64,000 bases of DNA from Flagellimonas oceani (GCF_011068285.1 NZ_CP049616.1:2584501-2648500); one strand, 5' to 3'; numbered from the stretch's first letter, positions 1 through 7,230 are shown. The notes: a model not told the origin generated them from the letters alone. Translations and numbers: made by a program.

Positions 1-130
1 TAAAACCCAGTAATGCCTCTGCCGCTTTTTGCAATGCTTCCGGGTGTTTTAACAATGGGGAAATGTCCTTAAAAACAACCCCTGGCTTGGGGAAGTCCTC
101 AATATCACGAATGTAAGATGCAAAATCCAT
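1..130 (-). CDS. apt: Adenine phosphoribosyltransferase, N-terminal part (runs off the window)
   Basis: The minus strand from 130 encodes [20 protein letters not shown], followed by KDISPLL, which matches the conserved start of adenine phosphoribosyltransferase. The enzyme makes AMP from adenine and PRPP in purine salvage, in the cytoplasm. Only about 43 residues lie in the window; the PRPP-binding loop and the rest lie off the left edge. It is a housekeeping gene and marks the chromosomal side of the integration site. It is transcribed away from the neighbouring tRNA. Confidence 0.9.
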   Translation of the reverse strand, partial: MDFASYIRDIEDFPKPGVVFKDISPLLKHPEALQKAAEALLGF

Positions 131-147
131 TTTTTTGTGTGCTAGGG

Positions 148-179
148 TTTTGTGGTAAAGTTAAAAAGAAATATATTTG
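148..179 (+). promoter_or_regulatory. Bacteroidetes-type promoter of tRNA-Arg
   Basis: TTTTG at 148-152 and TATATTTG at 172-179 are separated by 19 bases. They match the TTTG / TAnnTTTG sigma-ABfr consensus of Bacteroidetes. The tRNA begins 15 bases after the -7 box, so this is very probably its promoter. Confidence 0.75.
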
Positions 180-193
180 CAGCCCTTAAATAA

Positions 194-267
194 GGCCGCG
201 TGGCGCAACTGAATAGCGCATCTGATTACGGCTCAGAAGGTTGCAGGTTTGAATCCTGCCGCGGTCA
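194..267 (+). tRNA. tRNA-Arg (anticodon ACG)
   Basis: A complete cloverleaf is visible. The 7-bp acceptor stem pairs 194-200 (GGCCGCG) with 260-266 (CGCGGTC) with one G-T pair. The anticodon stem TCTGA/TCAGA encloses loop TTACGGC, giving anticodon ACG, and the T arm is GCAGG-TTTGAAT-CCTGC. Position 267 is the discriminator A and no CCA is encoded. The gene sits between apt and the serine recombinase, whose antisense reading frame runs into its 3' half. This makes it the likely attachment site of the element. Confidence 0.95.
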
Positions 268-1837
268 CTAAAGGGGATTTTCCACAAATTTGATGGAAAT
301 TCCCCTTTTCTATTTCCTTGCAATTATCTGAAAATGAGGATATTGCACCAAATATTTCATTGACACGAAAAGTTTGAACTAGCTTTTTTTTGAAGTTATA
401 CGCAATCCCGTCAGGGAACACCATATATTGTACGGCCCTTTTGGTTTCCAAATCGCCTAACTCCCACAATTTAGGCAGGTTACAGGCATAACCAAGTGCC
501 ATCTTTACCGATTTTTTGAGGTTTGAACTATTGATCCCCCCATTTTCCAGTTTTACTTCCAGTTCCCTTTGTTTCGCTTTTAGTTCCGGCATAAAAAGGT
601 CGTATTGCGACTTCGTGATTTCATTTAGTACAACAAACCTTCTTTCCAATGTATGAATACGTTCCCCGATCTGGCCGAGTTCCTTGGTCAATCGCCTTTG
701 GTCTTCTAGAGCTTCTTGATTTTTATTAATTAAGGTGTCGTGAATTATCGCCGTTAATGGTTCGATATACTTTCTATCTGCTATTTTAAACCTCCCTAAT
801 ACGTTTAAAAATTCGTCATGCAGCTTTTTGGCACTTCTGTTCTCCTTGCTTCCTTTACGCCTATTCTTGTAATAATACAGGCCCTTTTTCTTTACGATAA
901 ATCCAGTGTAAGGTGTTCCGCAAACCGAGGATCTGACGAACTTTTTCAATGGCAGGTTTTCATCGTCGAACGAATATTTCTTCGGTGAATTCCCTGCGTG
1001 AAGCAAATCATGGATTTTAAGAAATACTTTCTTTGGTATTAAAGCTTCATGTTTTCCCGGAATTACCTCTCCCGGAATCAGACTATTGACAATAAGCCCG
1101 CAGTAAAAAGGGTTCCTGAAAAGGTCGGTCAGTTTTTTTGCGTTGATATTCAAGCCCTTTTCTTCCAAGCGTTTTGCAATCTCGACATGGGACATATTTG
1201 CGTTCGCCTTCCACAAAAACGCTTGCTTGAGTAGTCTTCCTTTTTTGGTAATCACGAAATTAGGAACCTTCCCCTTTCCGGGATTGGCATTGGTGTAACC
1301 AAAGGGATAAGCTCCCGTCCAGTATCCCTTCCGTAACTTCTCCTGCATGCCCGTAATGGATTTGTCCCTGCGGATTTGGTTGTCGAAGTGGGAAAACATG
1401 TGGAAAAGATTTTCCTGGAACGTACCTGCGCTTGTTGTAACATCGATTTCCTGGGTGGCCGAAACGACCGCTATTCCCTGTTTCTTTAGTTGCCCACTGA
1501 TATATGCACCGTTCGCGCCAGTTCTTGAAAACCTATCGTAGGAATAGACAATGATATAACCGATGTTCTTTCGTCGCTTGACATAGCTTAGCATCTTTTG
1601 GAATTCCCTACGTTCGTCGCTCTTTGCCGATTCATAGGTTCCCCCGAAATATTCGATTATCTCTAGCTTTTTTCTGATCGCATACTCTTGGCAATATTTG
1701 AGTTGGGTAGTTAGACTGGCATTGTTGTCAAATTGCTCTTTGCTGGAAACACGGGTGTAAATGACGGCCGTATTACTTTTACCTATGATTCTTCCCTTTT
1801 CCTTCTTGGCAAATTGCTCGAATACCTCTAAGTCCAT
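233..1837 (-). CDS. Large serine recombinase (ICE integrase) ending inside tRNA-Arg
   Basis: A 534-aa site-specific recombinase that should integrate and excise the element. The N-terminal resolvase domain has the catalytic serine in YTRVSS (Ser31) and the YDRFSR motif, followed by the Recombinase domain (SITGMQEKLRKGYW to about residue 280). The zinc-ribbon region around CGTPYTGFIVKKK keeps only one cysteine; the expected later cysteines read as Asn and Ser. A coiled-coil segment follows, with ERRFVVLNEITKSQYD near residue 400. The last 14 or so residues (LVTAAGFKPATF) are read antisense through the tRNA-Arg T arm, and the stop lies in its anticodon stem. This suggests that the native C terminus was joined to the tRNA on integration. 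It is the first gene of the element, convergent with the tRNA. Confidence 0.88.
   Translation of the reverse strand: MDLEVFEQFAKKEKGRIIGKSNTAVIYTRVSSKEQFDNNASLTTQLKYCQEYAIRKKLEIIEYFGGTYESAKSDERREFQKMLSYVKRRKNIGYIIVYSYDRFSRTGANGAYISGQLKKQGIAVVSATQEIDVTTSAGTFQENLFHMFSHFDNQIRRDKSITGMQEKLRKGYWTGAYPFGYTNANPGKGKVPNFVITKKGRLLKQAFLWKANANMSHVEIAKRLEEKGLNINAKKLTDLFRNPFYCGLIVNSLIPGEVIPGKHEALIPKKVFLKIHDLLHAGNSPKKYSFDDENLPLKKFVRSSVCGTPYTGFIVKKKGLYYYKNRRKGSKENRSAKKLHDEFLNVLGRFKIADRKYIEPLTAIIHDTLINKNQEALEDQRRLTKELGQIGERIHTLERRFVVLNEITKSQYDLFMPELKAKQRELEVKLENGGINSSNLKKSVKMALGYACNLPKLWELGDLETKRAVQYMVFPDGIAYNFKKKLVQTFRVNEIFGAISSFSDNCKEIEKGNFHQICGKSPLVTAAGFKPATF
268..316 (+). terminator. Hairpin terminator after tRNA-Arg
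   Basis: AAAGGGGATTTTCC (271-284) pairs with GGAAATTCCCCTTTT (about 295-309) with one mismatch and is followed by a pyrimidine-rich run. It is a good intrinsic terminator for the tRNA and may also stop the convergent recombinase transcript. Confidence 0.7.
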
Positions 1838-1840
1838 ATG

Positions 1841-2680
1841 CTATCTTTTTGGGCCTGTAAAACCCTTTTTTCTTTTATTCCCGTCCTCAAAACCCAAGTT
1901 GAAATTCTTCGAAAGGTTTTTTTTTTGACCTATTTCATTTTGCATTCTCTTGATCGATGTATCATAGAAAAAGTTGACTATCGCCAACATATTGTTGTGC
2001 TTCTCGGAAGCTTTGAGTGCATCGATATATTCCTGCCTATCCTCCTTTAAAATAATGATATGGGGATGTTTGAACTTCTCCAGAATAAAATTGGACAGCA
2101 ACCGGCCTAACCTTCCATTACCATCCGGAAAGGGATGGCTGTAAATGAACATTTTGTGGAATATGGCGCTCAACTCCAAAGGGTGGGTTTTTTTGTTTTT
2201 GATGGCATCGTCAAAACTGGCCAGAAGCCTTGGCATGTTCGCTATGGCCTTTTTGGTGTCACGGAATACCGTATCACCGGCCGCCATTTGGGTCTTGGCA
2301 TATTCCCCGGGTTTGTGGCCTTTATAGGGCAATGTATTTTTGGTCAATATTTTATGTACCGTTCTTACGAAGGATTCGTTGAAATCGGAACCCTTGTTTT
2401 TCAGGATATAATCGTAGGCATTGAAATGGTCCATTATTTCGAACGCTTCCAGTAAGGTCTTGTTGACAAGATTAACGGCATACCCCTTTTCCTTAAGCTC
2501 CCTCGTGTCGTCCACGCTGAAGCTATTGCCCTCTATACCACAACTGTGGGCGGAAAACAGGATTTCATTGTATCTCCTGAAATCATCGGCATCAAAGGCC
2601 GATACGATCAATTTATCATATTTCTCCTTTAGGGAATCGTATTTTTTTCTGGTTGCGACGAACGGATCCTTTCCTTCCAT
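1841..2680 (-). CDS. Fic-domain protein (AMPylase-like)
   Basis: A 279-aa Fic protein, predicted to transfer AMP or a related group onto a target protein hydroxyl. The signature HPFPDGNGRLGR (His182 to Arg193) is complete. An N-terminal SCGIEG motif (Ser46-Gly51) fits the (S/T)xxxE(G/N) inhibitory helix that blocks ATP binding, so activity is probably self-limited. It is the third gene of a tight operon: its start lies 3 bases after the stop of a 45-codon ORF, itself overlapped by a HicB-like gene. The recombinase gene starts only 3 bases downstream. It may be a toxin or effector carried by the element; the target is unknown. Confidence 0.88.
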   Translation of the reverse strand: MEGKDPFVATRKKYDSLKEKYDKLIVSAFDADDFRRYNEILFSAHSCGIEGNSFSVDDTRELKEKGYAVNLVNKTLLEAFEIMDHFNAYDYILKNKGSDFNESFVRTVHKILTKNTLPYKGHKPGEYAKTQMAAGDTVFRDTKKAIANMPRLLASFDDAIKNKKTHPLELSAIFHKMFIYSHPFPDGNGRLGRLLSNFILEKFKHPHIIILKEDRQEYIDALKASEKHNNMLAIVNFFYDTSIKRMQNEIGQKKNLSKNFNLGFEDGNKRKKGFTGPKR

Positions 2681-2683
2681 GGG

Positions 2684-2821
2684 CTATTTGAATTTTGAAT
2701 CGATTTCTATTTTCTTTTGGGCCTGTCTTTCGGCTTTCCAGAACACTCTTTTTCGAAATGGCCTCAAATGTTTGGCCCATTCTCCACTTGCGGTCAACAT
2801 TCTTTTGGTTCCCGTTCTCAT
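2684..2821 (-). CDS. 45-aa basic protein between HicB-like and Fic genes
   Basis: The small ORF reads MRTGTKRMLTASGEWAKHLR, then a basic tail ending in KFK. Its ATG overlaps the stop codon of the HicB-like gene (ATGA), and its own stop is 3 bases before the fic start, so translation of the three looks coupled. It is strongly basic (Arg/Lys rich) and has no membrane segment. No family is recognised. Its position suggests an adaptor or antitoxin-like partner of Fic or HicB, but this is inference. Confidence 0.55.
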   Translation of the reverse strand: MRTGTKRMLTASGEWAKHLRPFRKRVFWKAERQAQKKIEIDSKFK

Positions 2822-3189
2822 TGTTCGACCTTATTTTGGTTCAGGACCTTGTCCTCGTTCTTTACCAGATAATCAAAGGCCTTGTTGACCAGTTCGTTCA
2901 GTTTCATTTTTTCCCTTTCGGCCATTATCGAAAGTTTTCTGTGGATTTCACTGGATGTACGGATATTGAACACGCCCCTATAAAACCTGTTCGGTTCTTT
3001 GCCAAGCTCCTTGCAGGTTTCAAGATAATCGTCAACGGATTCTTCAAAGGCTTTCTTCAGCTCTTCAACGGACCCGCCCTCATAGCTGACCAAGTCGTTT
3101 ATTCCGATAATTTTTCCGTGTAGCAGCCCGTCCCGAGAACTATACTCCACGGAACCGAAATACCCTTCATGTTCCAAATTATCCGCCAT
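2818..3189 (-). CDS. HicB-family antitoxin-like protein
   Basis: A 123-aa protein with the HicB-like N-terminal fold (YFGSVEYSSRDGLLHGKIIGINDLVSYEG cut here only for recognition of spacing; key residues G-x-V-x-Y and INDLV) and VEELKKAFEESVDDYLE. The C terminus is ribbon-helix-helix-like (FNIRTSSEIHRKLSIMAE). HicB proteins bind DNA at their own promoter and neutralise a HicA RNase. No HicA-type gene is adjacent; instead a 45-aa ORF and a Fic gene follow. The first gene of that operon, it is preceded by a dyad at 3282-3300 that could be its operator. Confidence 0.75.
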   Translation of the reverse strand: MADNLEHEGYFGSVEYSSRDGLLHGKIIGINDLVSYEGGSVEELKKAFEESVDDYLETCKELGKEPNRFYRGVFNIRTSSEIHRKLSIMAEREKMKLNELVNKAFDYLVKNEDKVLNQNKVEQ

Positions 3190-3266
3190 TGCTTCTATTT
3201 TCCTGATCCGCTTTATTCCCTATTGTTTCGTTCGTTCACGAACATAATCCTAAATCCACCCATTAT

Positions 3267-3300
3267 CAAAGATACTAAAATGCAACTATTATTTAGTTGC
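3267..3300 (-). promoter_or_regulatory. Probable hicB promoter and operator dyad
   Basis: Reading the minus strand, TATCTTTG (plus 3267-3274) fits the TAnnTTTG -7 box. Just upstream is the dyad GCAACTA-TTATT-TAGTTGC (3282-3300, 7-bp arms), where the -33 region should be. This placement suits autorepression by the ribbon-helix-helix HicB-like protein. A clear TTG -33 box at the right spacing was not found. Confidence 0.45.
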
Positions 3301-3312
3301 TGTTTTTTAAAT

Positions 3313-3495
3313 TTAATCTTCGTCTTTACTTACCTTTTGGACATGGTCACAGACTATGTTGGCAAGTGCTAGAAGTTGTTCTACGATTCGCTCCGCATCT
3401 TCTACCGAACAATCCTCAAAACCTTTGTAAGTTCTAAGCCATGTACTGTTGAATACTTTGTTTTTCTGCTTTGGCTCGACTGTTGAGTTCGACAT
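3313..3495 (-). CDS. Small hypothetical protein (60 aa)
   Basis: The 60-aa ORF contains TWLRTYKGFEDCSVEDAERI followed by a leucine-rich helix (VEQLLALANIVCDHV). The composition is protein-like and there is no membrane segment. It lies between the hicB-like promoter and the next small gene on the same strand. No family is recognised; the amphipathic C-terminal half might mediate dimerisation. Confidence 0.45.
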   Translation of the reverse strand: MSNSTVEPKQKNKVFNSTWLRTYKGFEDCSVEDAERIVEQLLALANIVCDHVQKVSKDED

Positions 3496-3627
3496 TTTCC
3501 ATACATATCGGCAGCTCCCGTGTCTTGAAGGTGACTTCCGTATTTGTGAAAGCAGGCTTTAATTTACCTTTTTTTGTTATTAGATTCTCCAGAACCCATT
3601 ATTTTATTCCATACTTATGAATAACGG

Positions 3628-3918
3628 TCAACAACTCTTGGTATTCTTGGCCTGAAGGATTTTTTTCTTGAAAATCCTGTTCACACAAACAATTTTACCG
3701 TTGCTTTGCTTGATTTCCAGATTCTGAAAATCATGTTGTTTCAACATATCGATAATACGCTCTCCTGTTCGTAGTCGCTCCAAACCCTCGATTGTATCGA
3801 CCTCCCCATTTTTGATAATCAACTTAATGGATAGAAACCTTTTGTTCCGTATCATCTCCAGCACCTGAATTTCAGATGGAGTTAGTTCCGAAGATTGTAA
3901 CTTATTGTTCTCTTTCAT
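3628..3918 (-). CDS. Hypothetical protein downstream of mobB (96 aa)
   Basis: A 96-aa protein starting 8 bases after the mobB stop, so probably the last gene of the mobilisation operon. The N-terminal part (LTPSEIQVLEMIRNKRF) looks like a helix-turn-helix entry helix. The middle (EVDTIEGLERLRTGERIIDMLK) resembles small accessory proteins of mobile elements. The basic C terminus (FKKKILQAKNTK) suggests nucleic-acid contact. No family is assigned. Confidence 0.6.
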   Translation of the reverse strand: MKENNKLQSSELTPSEIQVLEMIRNKRFLSIKLIIKNGEVDTIEGLERLRTGERIIDMLKQHDFQNLEIKQSNGKIVCVNRIFKKKILQAKNTKSC

Positions 3919-3926
3919 AATATCTT

Positions 3927-4976
3927 CTATAGGTTCAGTCCTTTCTTTTTCTTCTTTATTTTGCGCTTTTTCTTAATACCATCATCCATAAGTTCGAGTT
4001 TAAACGGATTCCATTCCGTTTCATCTACTAGAGGTTGGACTACTCCATCTCCTTCAATTTTTCCCAGATGACCTTTTGATTCCCCAGAAGAATCTTGAGT
4101 GCCTTGTGCAGTTCTGTTATTTCTTTGTTCATGCCTGATTGTCGTTCCATGGTTTCTTTCGCCAGTATTATGAGTTCCTCGTTCTTTTTCATTAGCCGAT
4201 AGTATAACCGGACGGTCTCTTGTTTGCTCATAAGCGATATGTTTTACGATGCTGTTCCATGAAAATTTTTTACCGAGGGTACTTCCTTTATATACAACTC
4301 CTTGGTATTTGAAGGATATGCCCGAGACTCTTCCCGTGGTTTTGCTCACGTTGAATCTTGGCGATATATTTTGCTGTTGTAACAATGTGATGAATTGCGC
4401 TGTATCCGTGGCCCTTGAAATTACCGAACCGATTTTGTCCTGAAGAACAAGTTTTATCGGAACATTACCCGTTCTTAGGGTCTTCTCTATTTCTTTTTGA
4501 GTAAGTGATTTTTGGGTATTCGCCTTACCAACAATTTGGGTCAGTCCGTATTTCTTTTCCAGATCATCAAGTATTTTACGGCTTCTCCTTTTAATATTAC
4601 TATCGCTTGTCAACCTCCCTGAATATCTTACCCTATTGGCTATAATATGGATATGCTCATGTTCCGTATCGGTATGACGGTACATGATAAACTGATTGTT
4701 GTCAAAACCCATCTTCATCAGATAATCGCACCCGACCGATACGAACGTCTTATCATCCAAATAATCCGAATGCGGCAGGTTCAGGGAGACATGAAGTACC
4801 GATTTCCCGAGGTTTGGGCGTAGCTCCCTTATCAAGTTGAATTCCTGCGTCATTTCAACGGAAGTGGAATGTTCGATATTGGAATCGATGACATACCCAA
4901 CCCCTTCACGGACCTTTTTTTCATTGTAGGCCAGCACTCCATAAAAATCCTTTCCTATGACTATCTTACCGATCAT
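3927..4976 (-). CDS. mobB: MobB-type relaxase
   Basis: A 349-aa relaxase/mobilisation nuclease. It should nick the oriT strand, stay bound through a tyrosine and lead the strand into the recipient. The relaxase domain covers about residues 1-200. The metal-binding triad HEHIH (His106, 108, 110) follows HTDTE, and N-terminal tyrosines (Tyr12, Tyr17) are candidates for the nucleophile. The C-terminal third is charged and low in complexity, ending in a Lys-rich tail (KKKRKIKKKKK). The start overlaps the end of mobA by 11 bases, which indicates translational coupling. The coupling protein that should receive this complex lies at 31.4 kb, so the mobilisation module is split by cargo. Confidence 0.9.
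   Translation of the reverse strand: MIGKIVIGKDFYGVLAYNEKKVREGVGYVIDSNIEHSTSVEMTQEFNLIRELRPNLGKSVLHVSLNLPHSDYLDDKTFVSVGCDYLMKMGFDNNQFIMYRHTDTEHEHIHIIANRVRYSGRLTSDSNIKRRSRKILDDLEKKYGLTQIVGKANTQKSLTQKEIEKTLRTGNVPIKLVLQDKIGSVISRATDTAQFITLLQQQNISPRFNVSKTTGRVSGISFKYQGVVYKGSTLGKKFSWNSIVKHIAYEQTRDRPVILSANEKERGTHNTGERNHGTTIRHEQRNNRTAQGTQDSSGESKGHLGKIEGDGVVQPLVDETEWNPFKLELMDDGIKKKRKIKKKKKGLNL
4040..4231 (-). CDS. Possible overlapping gene inside mobB: 63-aa coiled coil
   Basis: In another frame of the same strand, within the low-complexity tail region of mobB, there is an ORF beginning MSKQETVRLYYRLMKKNEEL. It continues as heptad-like helices (MNKEITELHKALKILLGNQKVIWEKLKEME). It looks more protein-like than the mobB frame over the same bases, which is rich in N, T, G and E. 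The ATG has no strong ribosome-binding site. It could be a genuine overprinted gene or chance; codon-conservation analysis would decide. Confidence 0.4.
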   Translation of the reverse strand: MSKQETVRLYYRLMKKNEELIILAKETMERQSGMNKEITELHKALKILLGNQKVIWEKLKEME

Positions 4977-5313
4977 TGTGTGCGATATTTGATTTAAGGT
5001 ATTGCAATAGCGTTTTTACTTCTTCTAATTGTCTATGAATACTGAAAGGGTCACGAATACCCGAGTTTAGGACCTTGGCGATTTGGTTCAGATTGTTTCC
5101 CACTCGACTAAGTTCAACAAAAAGTTTCCGGTCCGATGGACTTACCTTTTTCTTTGGTAGCGACTTTTTCGTAATCTTTCTTCGGATAAATTCCGCAATG
5201 GACAACCCGATAGTTTCCGCATTATTGGAAACTTTGGAATAATCATCAGCGGTCATTCTTACATTGACCTGTATTGTCTTTCGTGCTGTAAATTCTTTTT
5301 TCGGTCTTCCCAT
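4966..5313 (-). CDS. mobA: MobA-type relaxosome accessory protein
   Basis: A 115-aa DNA-binding protein of the MobA/MobC type. The N-terminal ribbon-helix-helix has the beta strand KTIQVNVRMTADDYSKVSNNA, with GLSIAEFIRRKI as the second helix (split here). The C-terminal part FVELSRVGNNLNQIAKVLNS is the typical MobC signature. It should bind oriT and recruit the relaxase. It is the first gene of the mobA-mobB-hypothetical operon, directly beside the oriT-like spacer. Confidence 0.85.
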   Translation of the reverse strand: MGRPKKEFTARKTIQVNVRMTADDYSKVSNNAETIGLSIAEFIRRKITKKSLPKKKVSPSDRKLFVELSRVGNNLNQIAKVLNSGIRDPFSIHRQLEEVKTLLQYLKSNIAHNDR

Positions 5314-5484
5314 TTCAATTGATTTAGCTTGTATTTCAGATAATCTGCAAACGAAGTGCGTAGGGTTTTTGTTAGCAAAAACACAACTTGCTACGTGACC
5401 TCCGATTAACTTAGGCCAAACCTAAAACATATCGCAAGTCAATAAGGGCTTTGCCGTACACGGAGTGTTGTACGGTAAATGGAT
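5314..5484. other. Spacer with inverted repeats; candidate oriT
   Basis: The 171-base non-coding spacer between mobA and the next gene holds two perfect dyads: GTTTTTG-TTAG-CAAAAAC at 5365-5382 and CCGTACA-N8-TGTACGG at 5454-5475. A short TTAGG-CCAAA-CCTAA hairpin lies near 5411-5425. Origins of transfer usually lie directly upstream of mobA and contain such repeats. The hairpin at 5454 also sits just past the end of the neighbouring gene but has no T-tract. The nic site cannot be fixed by eye. Confidence 0.5.
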
Positions 5485-5970
5485 TCAGCAGAGTTTTACG
5501 TCCTCAAAAAGGATTTTAAGGGAAGCCTCCGCTTCAGGAACCTCAAAGTATCTATGGGATTCCAATACGAGATGCTTTAATGCGGATCTATAGCGTGCCT
5601 TGCCATGTGCGTTGTCCTCATAAAAAGTACAGGGGTCTTTAGGATGCACCTCCATGGGCGTTGTAAAGGATTTTACGTCTCTGTTCATAAATTCGAACCG
5701 TTGGGAAGCCCTTCTGTGGATACCTTGAAGGGTAAGATCTTTGGGATAGTTGGGGACATTGTAATAAAGTTCTTCCAAGATTACGATAAAGGCCCTCCTG
5801 CGGGAAAGTTTCGGTTTCTGCGAAGCGATGCCGATGGCATTTTGTACATCGCGTACCAAACGCTCGGCCAAAAGGACCTGTAATCGGGAATATTCCTTGC
5901 CGTTGACCTCGGGATGTTCCTCCTTGGCCAATTCCTCCAGATAGCTGAGCAGTTTTTCCGACGGAATCAT
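5485..5970 (-). CDS. Hypothetical protein (161 aa), paired with the next gene
   Basis: A soluble protein of 161 aa. The N-terminal half is helical (LLSYLEELAKEEHPEVNGKE) and a basic patch LSRRRAF is followed by IVILEELYYNVPNYP. No signal peptide or membrane segment. Its start overlaps the stop of the upstream 262-aa gene by 4 bases, so the two are co-translated. No family is recognised. The pair sits beside the candidate oriT, where regulators and excision factors often lie. Confidence 0.65.
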   Translation of the reverse strand: MIPSEKLLSYLEELAKEEHPEVNGKEYSRLQVLLAERLVRDVQNAIGIASQKPKLSRRRAFIVILEELYYNVPNYPKDLTLQGIHRRASQRFEFMNRDVKSFTTPMEVHPKDPCTFYEDNAHGKARYRSALKHLVLESHRYFEVPEAEASLKILFEDVKLC

Positions 5971-6755
5971 AATTTAGGGCCGCCCCTGCGTTTGTTTATG
6001 TTTGGAGTTCGCTCTATAACATTTACCAATGCCTTGGCAAGTTTTTCGAGCCGAAGGGAGAGGCCGAGCAGGTGTTGTTGCACTATAGAGCCCGCCAACA
6101 AATAATCGGCCATGGTAGTCTTTTTTGGCCAGAGCTTGGCCTTTACGATAAGATGTAGCAGTAATTGTTCGTGGGCATCGAGACCATAGCGGGCATTTTC
6201 CAATTCCTTACCAAGACTTTTGAGATAACCTTCGGGAAGGAGCTTCTTTTCTTTCACGGTTTTCTCCATACTTTCCCATCCGACATGCTTCGATAAATGA
6301 GCGGCCATGTAAACTACGGAGAATCGGCCATATTCCCATTTCCGGTACGAGGTGGTCTGGTCCAAGAGTTCCATTTCTACAAAATCCACTAGCGGTTCAT
6401 TGGACAATGGCCGTTTAAAGTCATATTCGATATTTTTTAGTGCTTCCAGCTGTAATTTCGCGGAATTACCCAGGTTGTTTATCAGATGTCTTCCAAAGGT
6501 TTGGGACAGGTCAAACAGCGGTTGTTTATCTTCCAGAATGGCCTTTAACAGCAGTTCCCTTTGCTCTTTGGGGACTTCGTCATAATGAAGTCCATACGTA
6601 AAGATGGCCGCGATAAGGGTTTTCAGTTGCCCTTCTGAAAGCGCAGACTTTTTGTGGGAAGGGGAATGACCATTCAGTTCACTAATGACTTCCCTGAACG
6701 ACTGTCGGCCTATCGGCCAACTGAAATCCAGTACTTTATATAGGGTTTCCGACAT
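5967..6755 (-). CDS. Hypothetical protein (262 aa)
   Basis: A helical, soluble protein of 262 aa without recognisable motifs. Segments such as YGLHYDEVPKEQRELLLKAI and SIVQQHLLGLSLRLEKLAKAL look like leucine-rich helices, and the C-terminal tail is basic (NKRRGGPKL). It is the first gene of a two-gene operon with the 161-aa protein. I compared it from memory with RteC regulators of Bacteroides elements and saw no shared motif. Function unknown. Confidence 0.65.
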   Translation of the reverse strand: MSETLYKVLDFSWPIGRQSFREVISELNGHSPSHKKSALSEGQLKTLIAAIFTYGLHYDEVPKEQRELLLKAILEDKQPLFDLSQTFGRHLINNLGNSAKLQLEALKNIEYDFKRPLSNEPLVDFVEMELLDQTTSYRKWEYGRFSVVYMAAHLSKHVGWESMEKTVKEKKLLPEGYLKSLGKELENARYGLDAHEQLLLHLIVKAKLWPKKTTMADYLLAGSIVQQHLLGLSLRLEKLAKALVNVIERTPNINKRRGGPKL

Positions 6756-6764
6756 GGTATAAAT

Positions 6765-6928
6765 TTAATCAATGTAACGGAAAAGATTCAAATAATACAT
6801 CTCTTCGTTCTTGGCCGTATCCACCCTTTTGAAGAGAACATAAATAGCAGAAACTGATTATCGCAATTACCCTCCAAAAGATAGTCTATAACTTCTTCCT
6901 TATAAATGGGAAGACCGTACAAATCCAT
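6765..6928 (-). pseudogene. Possible frameshifted small gene
   Basis: From an ATG at 6928 the minus strand reads MDLYGLPIYKEEVIDYLLEG and then NCDNQFLLFMFSS. That frame soon stops, while the next frame continues smoothly as VDTAKNEEMYYLNLFRYID and stops at 6765. Together they make a coherent protein of about 55 aa with one frameshift near 6835. It may be a decayed gene or a sequencing slip. No family is recognised. Confidence 0.35.
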
Positions 6929-7005
6929 CAAGGTATTCTCCTTGCTATTTTGACTTTACCTGTATGGAAAATTCGTCTTCTGGCATTCCTATTCGTTTTA
7001 ATTGC

Positions 7006-7230
7006 CTATTTGTACTTTTTTGGTTTTTCGAAAGAGAATAAAATTAACGGAACAATAATCATTAAAGTAATCATAACGAAAGTGAATGTTCTTATCATGT
7101 AGACCACTTTAATCTCATTAACCTCTAATTCAAAAACAAGTGGTGCGATCCAAGAACACAGCGACACGGACATTAATAGGGCGAATATCCTTAAGAAGGT
7201 GTCCGAATTAAATTTTTTAATTTTTCCCAT
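7006..7230 (-). CDS. Small two-helix membrane protein (74 aa)
   Basis: A 74-aa protein with two predicted membrane helices (FLRIFALLMSVSLCSWIAPL and FVMITLMIIVPLILF) and a basic C-terminal tail (EKPKKYK). No family is recognised. It lies alone between the unknown pair and the disrupted abiEii gene; the small size and membrane nature would suit an accessory or toxin-like role, but nothing proves it. Confidence 0.5.
   Translation of the reverse strand: MGKIKKFNSDTFLRIFALLMSVSLCSWIAPLVFELEVNEIKVVYMIRTFTFVMITLMIIVPLILFSFEKPKKYK

Noticed and set aside
5967..6755. RteC-type excision regulator
   Set aside because: Position would fit, but none of the RteC sequence features that I know are visible.
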